Shown: piece after piece, positions 1-10,235 of the stretch | Position numbering within the stretch: position 1 is the stretch's first letter | Layout of the letters: each line of letters opens with the position of its first letter | DNA from: Sequoia sempervirens | Lineage: Eukaryota; Streptophyta; Pinopsida; Cupressales; Cupressaceae | Direction: 5' to 3' | Assembly (NCBI GenBank): GCA_007258455.2 | Contig: VDFB02193867.1 | Span: 573,346,047-573,410,046 of the forward strand | DNA: 64,000 nt | The notes under the pieces: model-generated | Told to the model about the DNA's origin: nothing | The model's input: the letters and a program-made list of their open reading frames with translations, nothing else | Database searches by the model: none | Made by a program: the position numbers and the translations under genes

Positions 1-1640
1 GGGCTGCTCTTATTAAGGATGGTTTATTTTGGATTTGTAAGCAGGGGACCGAGGTTCAGTTCTGGTCTGATTCCTGGGATGGCTCTCCTCCTCTCATCTC
101 TCAGTACCCTAATTTATTGAATCTTTGCTAGAGGTTTCTTGAGGCTGGTTGGTCACAGGTGAGTGACTTTAAATACTCCTCTTTTTGTGGGCAGCTTGAG
201 GTGGCTATATGGAAGTCTCCTGATGTTTGGCTGGATGTTGGTCTGCAAGAGGAATGTGTTGTGTTGCAAAGTGTTCTTTCTAGTTGTCGTTGTAGGTCTC
301 TCCGGGAGGAAGATGTGCTTGCTTGGTCTCCTAATCCTTTAGGTGTCTATACTATGGCCTTTGGATATAAGGTGTTATTGTCCCACAAGATGAATGGGGA
401 GGAAGTTCAGTGGTGGAAGAAGGTTTGGAACAAGTTCTCCTGGCCAAAGTGTAATTACTTTATCTGGATGTTGACTTGGAATAAGTGTTTGACTTGGGAC
501 AATATTCAGAAGAGGGGTTTCCATGGCCCTTCTATTTGTGTTTTGTGTGGGGCTTCCGAGGAGGAGTCTTCTCACTTGTTTTTCTGTTGTCCTTTTGCTA
601 TCCAGATTTGGAATTTTTGGTGGGGTGTTTGGCAGAGCCCCTGTTTTCATGCTTCCTCCTTCATTGATTTTTGGAACAGTGTGGGTAGGCCTCCCTCTAT
701 GACTTCTTTCTTACAAGAAGTGTGGTTTGTGGGGCCTATCTTTATGCTGTGGCAGATTTGGTTGGAACAAAATAGGCATATTTTTCATGGTGAGAAGAAG
801 GTTGTGTAGCAAGTCTGGCAACGAATTTTGAGCATGATTCAGGAGACGGTGGAGGCTAAGTGTGTTGTGAGCTTTCCGTTAGAGAAAAGGGATGTTGAGG
901 TGGTGGAGAGATTGGGGATTTAGGGGTTGTCTGTGACTTCTGCTTGTGTTAGGAGAGGGCGAAAGGCAAAGCAAAAAATTCATAGGATTGGTAGTTGGCA
1001 ACCCCCTCCTGATGGAGTTCTAAAGATTAATACTAATGTCTCCTCCAGGGGAAATCCGGGACCTGCTGGTATTGGGGGGATTGGTAGGGATTCTTTAGGT
1101 TCAGTGGTTTTCCTCTTCTCAATCCATGAGGGGTTGAAGACTATCAACATTGTGGAAGGCTTGGCAATCCTCTACACCTTTGAGAGGGCTCATGCTTTGG
1201 GGTGGAAAAGGATTATTTGTGAATCTAATTCCTAGGTCTTGATCAATTTGCTCATTGAGCGAAAAGTGGTGGGGGTCAGTTGGCAATTGGCTATGATTGT
1301 GCAACAAATTTTGTAGGTTAGTTCGTTGATGGAAATGGTGACTTTTGTTCATATTCCGCGAGAGTGGAATAGGGCTATTGATTGCTTGGAAAAATGGGCC
1401 TCTAAGCGTGTTGGTGGGTGGAGAATCGAGGAGTGGGAGCTTATTCCTCTGGAGCTTCGCCATGATTTGGAGGGAGTTCTTGCTGAGGATAGGGTTGGTT
1501 TAGGAGTTGGCTGACTTTGGTTGTGCTATGTTCTTCTATTTTTGTTGTTTCTTGGGACTTCAGTCCTTTGCTTTCATTGTAATGTTCTTTTTTGAGTTTC
1601 AATAAAGTTTTTACCCCTTTTATTTAAAAATAAATAAATT
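1..1640 (+). mobile_element. 3' part of an L1-type LINE (LINE-1)
   Basis: A non-LTR retrotransposon whose 5' part lies outside the window. It holds the C-terminal end of ORF2, then a short 3' UTR (1515-1640) with an AATAAA signal near 1601 followed by T-rich and A-rich sequence that merges into AT-rich flank. No target duplication can be assigned because the other end is missing. The exact 3' end is uncertain by some tens of bases. Confidence 0.85.
3..1514 (+). pseudogene. LINE ORF2 C-terminal region: zf-RVT and RNase H
   Basis: One reading frame runs from base 3 to the TGA at 1512-1514, with five in-frame stops (near 129, 807, 921, 1233 and 1314), all TAG. The zf-RVT domain of plant LINE reverse transcriptases lies at about 411-620, with the WWKKVWN motif and the paired cysteines of CVLCG and FFCCPF. 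An RNase H domain follows at about 1011-1440. Its first strand reads KINTNVSSRGNPG where active copies usually carry FDG, so a catalytic Asp appears lost. No frameshift is needed, so decay is by substitution only. The reverse transcriptase core is outside the window. Family assignment is firm and inactivity is certain. Confidence 0.88.
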
Positions 1641-2144
1641 AACTCAAACAAAATAATTTCAAATTGATGGATGTATAATGTATTTATGATATTTGTAATT
1701 GCACATATGAAATTAATAAATTAATTTATAGCAACTTATTTTAGTTAAATATTAAATTAAATGTTGACTACAATTTTATAATTTGAAGAATCAATCAAAA
1801 AAATAGTAACACAATTTTACAGTTGAGAATAATTATATTATGTAATATAATTATTCTTAAAAAATTTAGTGCATGCATAGTTTCTAAAATTTGTAAAGTT
1901 TATAATATAATTATTTTATAAAATAATATTTCATAGATTACTAATATACTAATTTTTGTTTAGCTACTGATTCATAAAATTAATAATAATGTTTAATATA
2001 GAAAATTTTATTAAAAAAACATAAATTTAATATATTTTGATAATTTATATTTTTTATAAAATGTCAAATGAAAGGTATTTAAATAATCAAATCGTCACAA
2101 TTTTTTTTTGTGACAGGTAGGGGTGGTCATCAAATTCCTGGTTA
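1641..2144. other. AT-rich intergenic DNA
   Basis: Very AT-rich, with homopolymer runs and no coding signal or clear repeat unit. It separates the LINE tail from the membrane-protein fragment. Confidence 0.6.
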
Positions 2145-2444
2145 GGCCTTTTTTATTTTATTTCTCTAATGATATTTGATGCATGTGTGGCAATAGCTGG
2201 TAAATTAGGTAAAAATTGGATACTAGCAAAATTTTTGGTTATTAGTGCTTTGACCATCCAGATTCTTTCTTATTTGGAATTTAAGATAACTGGTGGAGGG
2301 CAATAGGGTGTATTCATGGGTGAGTCAACAAGAGTTGTAGCATGTGTGTTGATTGGCTATTTCTTGCCAGGGACGGCTCGTGTTGGAGCTGCAATTGACT
2401 GGCGCACACTTGCAGCCTTGGTGCTTGGTTTAATTACCACTTAG
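2145..2444 (+). pseudogene. Fragment of an unidentified multi-pass membrane protein (copy 1)
   Basis: A 100-codon frame ending in TAG at 2442-2444, with one internal TAG after the GGGQ motif. It encodes a hydrophobic stretch (FISLMIFDACVAIAGKLG), then SALTIQILSYLEF, then a second membrane-like stretch (VVACVLIGYFLPGTARVGA) and LAALVLGLIT. This alternation of hydrophobic segments and short loops looks like a polytopic membrane protein and not a transposon protein. I do not recognise the family with certainty and assign no function. The first 200 bases recur at 3091-3295. It may be an exon of a decayed host gene. Confidence 0.5.
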
Positions 2445-2683
2445 TTTTACTATTTGCTGTATGCCTACCACAAAAAAATTCTAATTACAAATATCAAATT
2501 TACTAGTTAGTAACCAATGGAGTTATAATGCTGTCAAATATATGCATGCTTTTATTTGGAATCTATGCAATTTTAGCGAGTAGAACAATTCGTGGTATGC
2601 TCTCACAAAGGATTTGTGTAATTCAGTGGGATAAGAGTAACAAAAGTGAAGAAAGCTTGTGGTAGAAATTTGAAGGTGAGATA

Positions 2684-2960
2684 GTGGAACCATGGTTTTT
2701 GGCTTGTGTTTTTCACCTAGAATATGTAATTACGAGGTCAATATTAAGCTCAGCTGTAGGATTGGTGGTCATAATTTGCATCCCTTTCTTGGCTATTCTA
2801 CAATTTTATCAATATATGCTTGTGCTTGATTTACTCATCAAGTATAGTATACTCTTAAGGATGGCATGGGTCCGCTTGAGTGGGCCTTGATTCTAATAGG
2901 AGGGATCATCATCTTCTGTAGATGGTTCAAGGTGGTAGTCTACTTTCCAAAGTTTTTTGT
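2684..2960 (+). pseudogene. Second hydrophobic fragment of the same membrane-protein locus
   Basis: A 68-codon frame (2684-2890) with long hydrophobic runs (SAVGLVVIICIPFLAILQF, then MLVLDLLIKYS). The neighbouring frame from about 2865 continues with another membrane-like segment (EWALILIGGIIIFCRW, then FKVVVYFPK). The switch implies a frameshift or splice junction near 2865. Position between the two duplicated pieces and similar composition suggest one original gene. Function unknown. Confidence 0.4.
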
Positions 2961-3090
2961 TTAAAAATGAAGCTCTCAAGACGATTCACAAGACCTTTTG
3001 TGGAAGATTTTTGGACGAGAAGCATCTTAGAGTTGTTTCAAATGTATAATATACAAAAATGGCATCTGTAGGAACTTGGAAATGCTATTA

Positions 3091-3295
3091 GGCCTTGTTT
3101 ATTTTATTTCTCTAATGATATTTGATGCATGTGTGGAAATAGCAGGTAAATTAGGTAAAAATCAGAATCCAACGAAATTTTTGGTTATCAGTGCTTTGAC
3201 TATCCAAATTTTTTCTTATCTGGAATTTAAGAAATCTGGTGGAGGGCAATAGGGTGTATTCATTGGTGAGTCAGCGAGAGTTGTAACATGTTTGT
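3091..3295 (+). pseudogene. Membrane-protein fragment, copy 2, cut by the Gypsy-A insertion
   Basis: An imperfect duplicate of 2145-2345, in the same frame and with the same internal TAG after GGGQ. It ends inside the second membrane segment (RVVTCL), exactly where the Gypsy-A LTR begins at 3296. The shared stop means the sequence was already non-coding, or had that codon, before duplication. The continuation seen in copy 1 is not found at the other end of Gypsy-A, whose 3' end is lost. Confidence 0.55.
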
Positions 3296-5472
3296 TGTAA
3301 TGCCTCTTGTGTTACTATCATTGTACTGATACTTTTTATGTTATGTTGTGTACCTTGAGACTGTGTTGGTGGTTGTTTCACCATTTCAATTTGGTTGGTT
3401 GAAAGTTTAGTGGACTTGGATGCTTATGACACTCTTTATTGATGTTATGTTATGATGATATATGGAGTTTGATGTTGTGTTTGGATTAAACTGCTTATGT
3501 TTATCATATAGACATAGTACTATGCTTGTTATGCATTTGATTAAGTAATTGCTTTATGATGATTATAATGTGTTTACTGTTTGAAGTCTTGGTGAGAGGG
3601 ACAATGTAGCATTGCTCGTTTGCGAGAACCCTACTACACTACGACTTCCTCTCATGGTGTGTTTGTTATTGGATATATATGTTGCTCGAAATCTAGTTTG
3701 ATGTAGGTTGCAGGTACCAAGCATCGACTCCACTTGCACTGTCAAGTCTGAGCGTGCCTTCTAAGCCCAATGGGAATGCTTTGGAAAATGAAGTTGACAA
3801 GAAATTCCTCCACCCTAGTTGTCATCCTCGACGAGGATGAGTACAAATTCCGTCACCTCGTCATTATGTTTGACGATGTGGTCTATTTGCAATCCTGTTC
3901 CTGTTTAGGTATCGTGTTGTTTTGAGTTGTTTAATTTTAATTGTCTAATTAATGTTGTTTTAATTATTTGATATAATTGATAGTTCATTGTGTTAAGTTT
4001 ATAAATGTCATTCCAATTAATTATTTTAGTTAAACAACGTTCATAAGTGTTGTGTTGATTAATTAAATTATTATGCAGATGTCGTTAATTAATTATTAAA
4101 TTAATTTGCTAAGTTATAATGATTCGATAATTATATATTATTACTTTTATTAATGATGAATATTTTAATGTAACGTAATGGAATATTATTGCATTTATTA
4201 ATAATGTTTATTTTAATTTCAAATATAGTGGATAATGTTGTTTAAAATAAATATTAAATTGGGATATTAAAATGGAAATTAAGAGATAACGTTAAATTAC
4301 AAAAAAGTAATTAAAATAATTTGAATCGAGGAAACATTTCGCATGCAAGTGCATGCATAGCCTCAAACTAAGGATCAAGGGAAACTTGTTGATTTTTGAG
4401 TTTTTAATGATTTAGCATTTGATTTTTATTTTCGGAAAACAAATAACTTCTTAATGGAAATTGGGGGAAGAAAGTTGTTTTATTTTTTAACAAGAAGTTT
4501 TTGGGCTTTGCAATTATTCTCTGGTCAAATAAAAATAAAAATAATACAGCTCTTAGAATTTTAAAGAAGTGGATTTTTGGAGAACGAAGGATGGATTTTG
4601 GGACTATGAAAGAGGGATTGACTTAGCTCACCATCTCCATCTTCATCGTAGAATCCAGGTTGGCATCTTCTTATTTTTGTTTCGTCTATTACTGCAATTA
4701 ATCACCCATTTTGTGTTGAAAATGATTGTTGTTCGTTTTGTGTAAGTTTGTATTTCAATTTTTTTTCATTTAGCATATCCAATAATTGTTGCTTTCCAAC
4801 CATCGCTTGTTCATAGAGTAGGCGATTCTTTCCTGCTACATAACTCTGTAAAAGGAATTATATTAGAGGGTGCAGTCTCTCCTTTAGTGTAGCCATCGTT
4901 AATTTAAGCCTGACATTGTGATTTATTCTATACTTATAATTGTTACCAAGGAAAATCCTTGTAAGCTTTTGATTCTATTCGATTTCATGCACTGTAGTTG
5001 TTGCTTACAATTACATGATGTTTCCTATTGTATTGGATAGACCCATCCTCTTAAAGGGAATGGAATTCGATCAATGCTTATACATAGGCGTATGTTTGAA
5101 TCTAGAATCACTCCATCCATTTGGATTTATTGCTGTTAACAACAAATTGTAAGATGAAATAATCGACTCCTTTTTCTAGCACATCTTTGCTGCTCCCTAA
5201 GCCTCATAATATGCTTGATTGTATGTTGTAGGATAGATTGTATTGGTTGGAATCATATTGGGCATTGATATCAACTTTATAAGCTTTTGATTCATTGAAT
5301 AAAATCACTGTTGGCCAGGTATGAATTTAGATTTGGAAAGCCATTCGCCATGACTTCCAGCACATGGATAAGCATTAAATTAAGGTTCAATTTTTTTTCT
5401 ATGATTTCATGTTGCCTAAATACATGTTCAAGTATGCTGCAGGTTTTATGTTTCATGCAATGAAATTTCATT

Positions 5473-5897
5473 GAGGAATGAATCAATGCTATCTTTAGGT
5501 GGTTTGATCCCTATTAAGAGTAGAGTATGGTTTTAGTCATTTTATAGACATGCACTATGCAAGTGGCCTTAGCTGCAATGTGGATCACCAGGTGGAGTTC
5601 GACTATCATGGCAGCCTTGGTAGCGCCCAACACTTAGTGAAGCATTCGACTACGTTAGTTTATATTATATATATATATATATATATGAGGAATGAACTGA
5701 TGCTATATTTAGGTGGTTTGATCCCTATTAAGAGGAGTAGAGTACAATTTTAGGCATTTTATAAACATGCACTATGCAAGCGGACTTAGCTGCAGTGTGG
5801 ATCACCAGGTGGAGTTTGGCTATCATAGCAGCCTTGGTAGCGCCTAGCGCTTAGTGGAGCATTCGACCACACTAGTTTTTATTATATATATATTTAT
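5473..5897 (+). repeat. 214-bp tandem duplication inside the 5' LTR
   Basis: Copy 1 (5473-5686) and copy 2 (from 5687) both begin GAGGAATGAA and end in a (TA)n tract. The 3' LTR has a single copy (about 33438-33630). The (TA)n tracts at the copy ends suggest slippage or unequal exchange through the microsatellite. Confidence 0.85.
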
Positions 5898-5995
5898 ATG
5901 GGGTTGGGTTTTATATGCTGTGTTTTATTGTGGATTCTATGCGTTGTTTCGAAACAACCAATAAATACAAATGAAACATTTATAATTATGTTTTC

Positions 5996-7781
5996 TTACA
6001 ACAATAACTTAAATTTAAATATGTTTATAAATATATATTTATATATAGAAAATTGGCTATGATGGTCTATATATGTGTAAATATATATATTAGGAATTAT
6101 AATTAAAAAGCAGTTTGTTTATGTTAAATCATGTATTTCATTATTATAGAATATGATTATATAGTTCTTTGATTATTGAAATGATTTTTCACAGCAGATG
6201 TGTAAATAGGATGTTGTGATGATTTAAAATGTTCTTCTTTTAAATTTATTGCTTTGGAATGTATTAAAGAATCTAAAAGATTGATTTTGTTTTATGGTTC
6301 CCTAAAGTTTATCTTTTCTTGTACTAAATTTTTGAATTAAGGGACATTATGTGATGAATTTTTGTGGTTATGTTTTGAGAATGTTGGGAACCCGAACTGT
6401 TTGAGTTACCCTTAGTTGTGTGTTTATGGGTAGTTGATTAAATAGGCTTCCAGAGGCAATGGGGGGAAACTTGATTTATGTTGGATTTATGTGGTTAGAC
6501 CTTTGTGATTTATTTGATCTTATTTTTTATTTTGAGCCCTTGTGGGTGTTACCTTGTACCATGGTGTTGAATTTTGATGTAGCTTTTGGGAAAGAAGGTT
6601 CATGCCTCGCATATGTACTTGGTTTTTTTTGTGGTTTTAGTGTTTTGTGTGAATTGGTACACCCCTTGGTGTCATGAGGTTTGTTTCGGTGCTACTAGGT
6701 AGAGTGGATCTTCATGGGGGCCAACACACAAAGGGGTAGCCTGGGTAACCCATGGAAGAGTTTGTTTAATAAGTGATAACCTAATAAAATTAAGTAGTGG
6801 GTTTGGGTAGGTACACACTAAATAAGATAAGTAAGATGCCTCGCCCATGCCTTTAGTGCTTTCACAGACTAAGGGTGAGCCGAAAAGGCCTAGTTGGCAA
6901 GACCACTACCTTGTCCTTACGAAAGGTTAGTGGTCCTGCATGTGTCACCCTACGGGGTTGACGCCTACTGAGAGGTAACTAGGGTAACCATAGATGGGGG
7001 TTGGTGCCTAGTGAGAGGAAGCTAGGGTAACCCATGCTAGGGACATGTGATAACACTCTTCATATAGTATCCTTGTTATGATTCTCTTTCCTTTGTGAGC
7101 CTCTAGAAGCAGCCATTTTTGATGTAGTTCTTAGTTATGTATATTTTTGCTCTTGTTTTGTGGAGTCTTGTAGCCTTTTTGCTTGACTATTCTATGTTGT
7201 GGGTCTTTCTTGTCATCTCCTAGTATGGGGTGTGGGCCTAAGGGTCCACATGGTTGAGTGGAACGTGCTATGCACCCCATTGGGTTCCCAGCCGGAGTTC
7301 GTGAAGCGCAGAGTTGGTATCGATACAAAGAATCTAGAGCTCCACCACATTTCAGTTGTATCATGCTCATTTCAGTATTACTTATGTTATTGATGTATCA
7401 TTCCCACTTTGTGTTGGGAAGCACTGTTGTGCATTTGTAATCTTGTAACGATGTAAACTCTTTAATTAATGTAATATACGTATATATTGTTGACTATATC
7501 ATGTGTTCATTTATGGATGTTATCATTGATGTAATATAAAGGATGTATGAACTTTGTATTCTCATTGTATATAATGGTTTTGTAATGTAATCTTGTAATG
7601 CGTTAATCATCATTATGGGATATGGGTTTATGTTACGTAATGCAGTCATGTGTACCCTATAGGACGTGGTTGGATAATGTATATGTATAATTGCTTTACA
7701 AGTGTTGTATGTGTTGATGTGTGTTTTAGCACTTCTCAACATAGGAAATGTGTAAGTGCATCACCTCTCTTGGAAGGTAAT
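5996..7781 (+). repeat. Gypsy-A LTR continuation without a counterpart in the 3' LTR
   Basis: Non-coding. It contains a short two-copy repeat of about 43 bp around 6963-7040 (gcct..tgagagg..ctagggtaacc). An AT-rich, polyadenylation-like stretch with several ATGTAA words lies at about 7440-7490. Small open frames here have no protein-like features. The matching part of the 3' LTR is missing because that LTR stops at 33737. Confidence 0.5.
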
Positions 7782-9065
7782 TGTAGACACCTAAAAATGA
7801 CCTAGGCCTGCGAGCACTATTTTACCACTTTTCGTCCTAGCATAATTATGACACTTTAATTATGTTCCTAACACATATTCAACTATTAATTAAATAATTC
7901 ACAATTATTTAATTAATTTAGGGTCTTCTATTCTACCTGATTATTAAATAAATAAATCATATTTATTTAATGCGTCACTAATTATCTAAAGTCAACTCAT
8001 AATTAAATAAAATTCTCATTTTATTTAATTAATCTTTGTCATTTATGTCCTCCTGATTATCAAATAAATATATTTTAATATATTTATTCAATATGCCACT
8101 AATTCCTAAATCCTCTCTTTTAATTAAATAGATTTGATAATTTATTTAATTAATTAACCACTTCTTCTAAATTAAATAATTATTTTTAATTATTTAATTG
8201 TTGTATGTGACACTTCTTTATTTTTAAATAAAACAATTTATTTAAAATTGTCTCACATAGTTAACTGATTCTTCTTTTAGTAATTAATTTCAAAAATCAA
8301 TTCCTCATATCTCACAAAATCCAAAATTTGAATTTAATTTAATTCAAAATGGAAATATTCTTCTACAAATCAAGTAATTTCTAAAATTACTGATTTTCTA
8401 AAATCCCATCTTCTTATCTTCTGATTTTTGCTAATTTCATCTCAACTGTCACATTTATTCTTGATTTAATTTATTTAATTAAATCTTATTCACACATTTG
8501 GGCATTTTTCCCTAACCCTAATTGAGAGTTTCCATTTTGAATCTTAACCATTGATTCTAGGGCATTTTCTCAATCTCTCATCTCATCCGTCCGTGCAAAA
8601 TTGCATTTTCTATAAAATGACAATTTTGCTCTCATTTCAAGGACCTTGATCTTGAATTTCTTAAAATCATTTTAGATTCCTTGTTTATTGTCATTTCTTG
8701 CATTCTAGCCATTAGTATTCAAATATTTAAACTTAGATTTCATTTTCTATTTGCATAAATCTTTTAAAATAAATCCCTCAAAGCTTTGTGTAGGACTTAG
8801 ACATTTATTTGTAGATTGCTCGCATGTTCGATCTGAGGGCAACATGTCAACTAACAAGTTAGAAGGTGTTACAAAAGTGAATCATGGAAGACTTGATAGT
8901 TTACAGGTATAATCGTTCTTTGTTTTAACTTCCATTGTGTTTTTTAATTTCTTTGGGTTTATTTTATATGCTTTATTGATGAATCTAATCCAAAAATTTA
9001 CCCTTAGTTATAGTAATCTCCAACAACAAGTTGCTAAAAATTACCCCAAGGTCTTTGGGGTGTCA
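7782..9065 (+). repeat. LTR-like block beginning TGTAGACACC (probable solo or truncated LTR)
   Basis: It starts TGTAGACACC, has a TATAAAAT box at 8611-8618, and has one plausible end at GGTGTCA (9059-9065), though that end is weak. No second copy is visible. A TATA box on the plus strand argues for plus orientation, opposite to the coding frame at 10.2-14.3 kb, so the two are probably separate insertions. Its first 500 bases carry the phased palindrome array described separately. Confidence 0.45.
7885..8250. repeat. Seven phased AT-rich palindromes
   Basis: Near-perfect inverted repeats built on TTAAATAA/TTATTTAA occur at about 7885, 7943, 8000, 8061, 8119, 8169 and 8221, spaced 50-61 bp apart. 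Each has arms of about 10-16 bases and a short loop. Spacers alternate: GCGTCACTAATT at about 7972 is matched by ATGCCACTAATT at about 8092, and ACCTGATTAT is matched by TCCTGATTAT. This suggests an original unit of about 120 bp holding two palindromes. Confidence 0.75.
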
Positions 9066-10235
9066 GGTCATGACTTGCTTGGAAAGTCTTAGTTGTTTTG
9101 ATGTGATCTTGCTAGTAATCACAAGGAAACCTTACGTAAGTTAAGTTGGAAGGGAATTGGTTCTTCAAATGGATTTCTTAAGATGTTGGAGTTGATGTGC
9201 AATTTTTGCAGGTTCAAAACAACAGTCTAGAACTCTATTTTATCATCAGATCTGGCTTTACAATGTGCAATGAACCTTGTATTAGGTTATTATTTAAAAG
9301 AAAAGTCAAAAGGGCAGGGGAAGAGGAAAGTTCCTAGACCTAAAAATACCAATGAACAGTGATAATGGAGGATGCTATAGTGGACAACCTTCCAAAAACT
9401 AAGTTCCACTTAACCAAATTAGCTCACAGTCTCATGAAACTACTGCAATCTTCTAAGGTCTGCAAATTTCTACCATTCATTCACCATAAAGCATGAACAA
9501 AAGATAGAATTTAATTGTAACATTCAATTCATGTCCAGACTAGCTTTACACTGCTATTTATCATCAACAAACAACAAAAAGCATGGACAAGGAAGGGCAT
9601 CAATACATCAGAATTCTTCAATACCAATGAACAACATCAACTAATCTACTAACAACATGTTAAACACATAGAACAACAATGTAAATCTATTCAAATCCAC
9701 TAACTATGAGGAGAAGAATCATGAAACATGAAATGGAACTCAAGAATCCACCAAAATCAATGAATTTCTATTAAAATTCAAGTAGCATGTCTTTACAATA
9801 ACTCAACTCTCTCTTGAAAATGAGAGGAGACCCCCTATCTATAGTTTCCAAAAAGAAAAATGAATAGCCAAGACACAATCTCATTGTGTGGCCAAGATTC
9901 ACTACAAATTAGGGTTTCACCTACCCCCAAGTATTTTACAATATAAAATTACATCTTTGTCCTTTAGCCTATTTTGTCTTCTAGTGTGCAACACTGTAGC
10001 AATTTTGTCTTTTGGTTGGCTACCTTTGCTATAGCTATATTGTGAGGAATTCATCATCAATCACCAGATTTCCTTCATGCTTCTTCACAGTAGCGTATTC
10101 CACAAACTTGCCGATCAATGTCTATAGCTTGTTCCATTCCATAATATCAGATTGGAGCACTTGAAAGTTTAGTTTCTTGGATCAACCGATAATTACATCC
10201 CAATATTTGTCACATTTGGGAGTATTATTTATCAC
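9066..10235. other. Non-coding stretch 3' of the unknown minus-strand ORF
   Basis: No coding signal on either strand. It lies where the 3' UTR and any 3' terminal repeat of the minus-strand element should be, but no matching copy is visible to the right of that ORF. The element boundary cannot be set here. Confidence 0.4.

Noticed and set aside
6459..6677. 72-codon hydrophobic frame
   Set aside because: Lies within the Gypsy-A LTR and is T-rich by composition; no family features.
9059..9065. Firm right end for the TGTAGACACC block
   Set aside because: GGTGTCA is only an approximate inverse of the start, and no GTAAT duplication follows; reported only as a plausible end.
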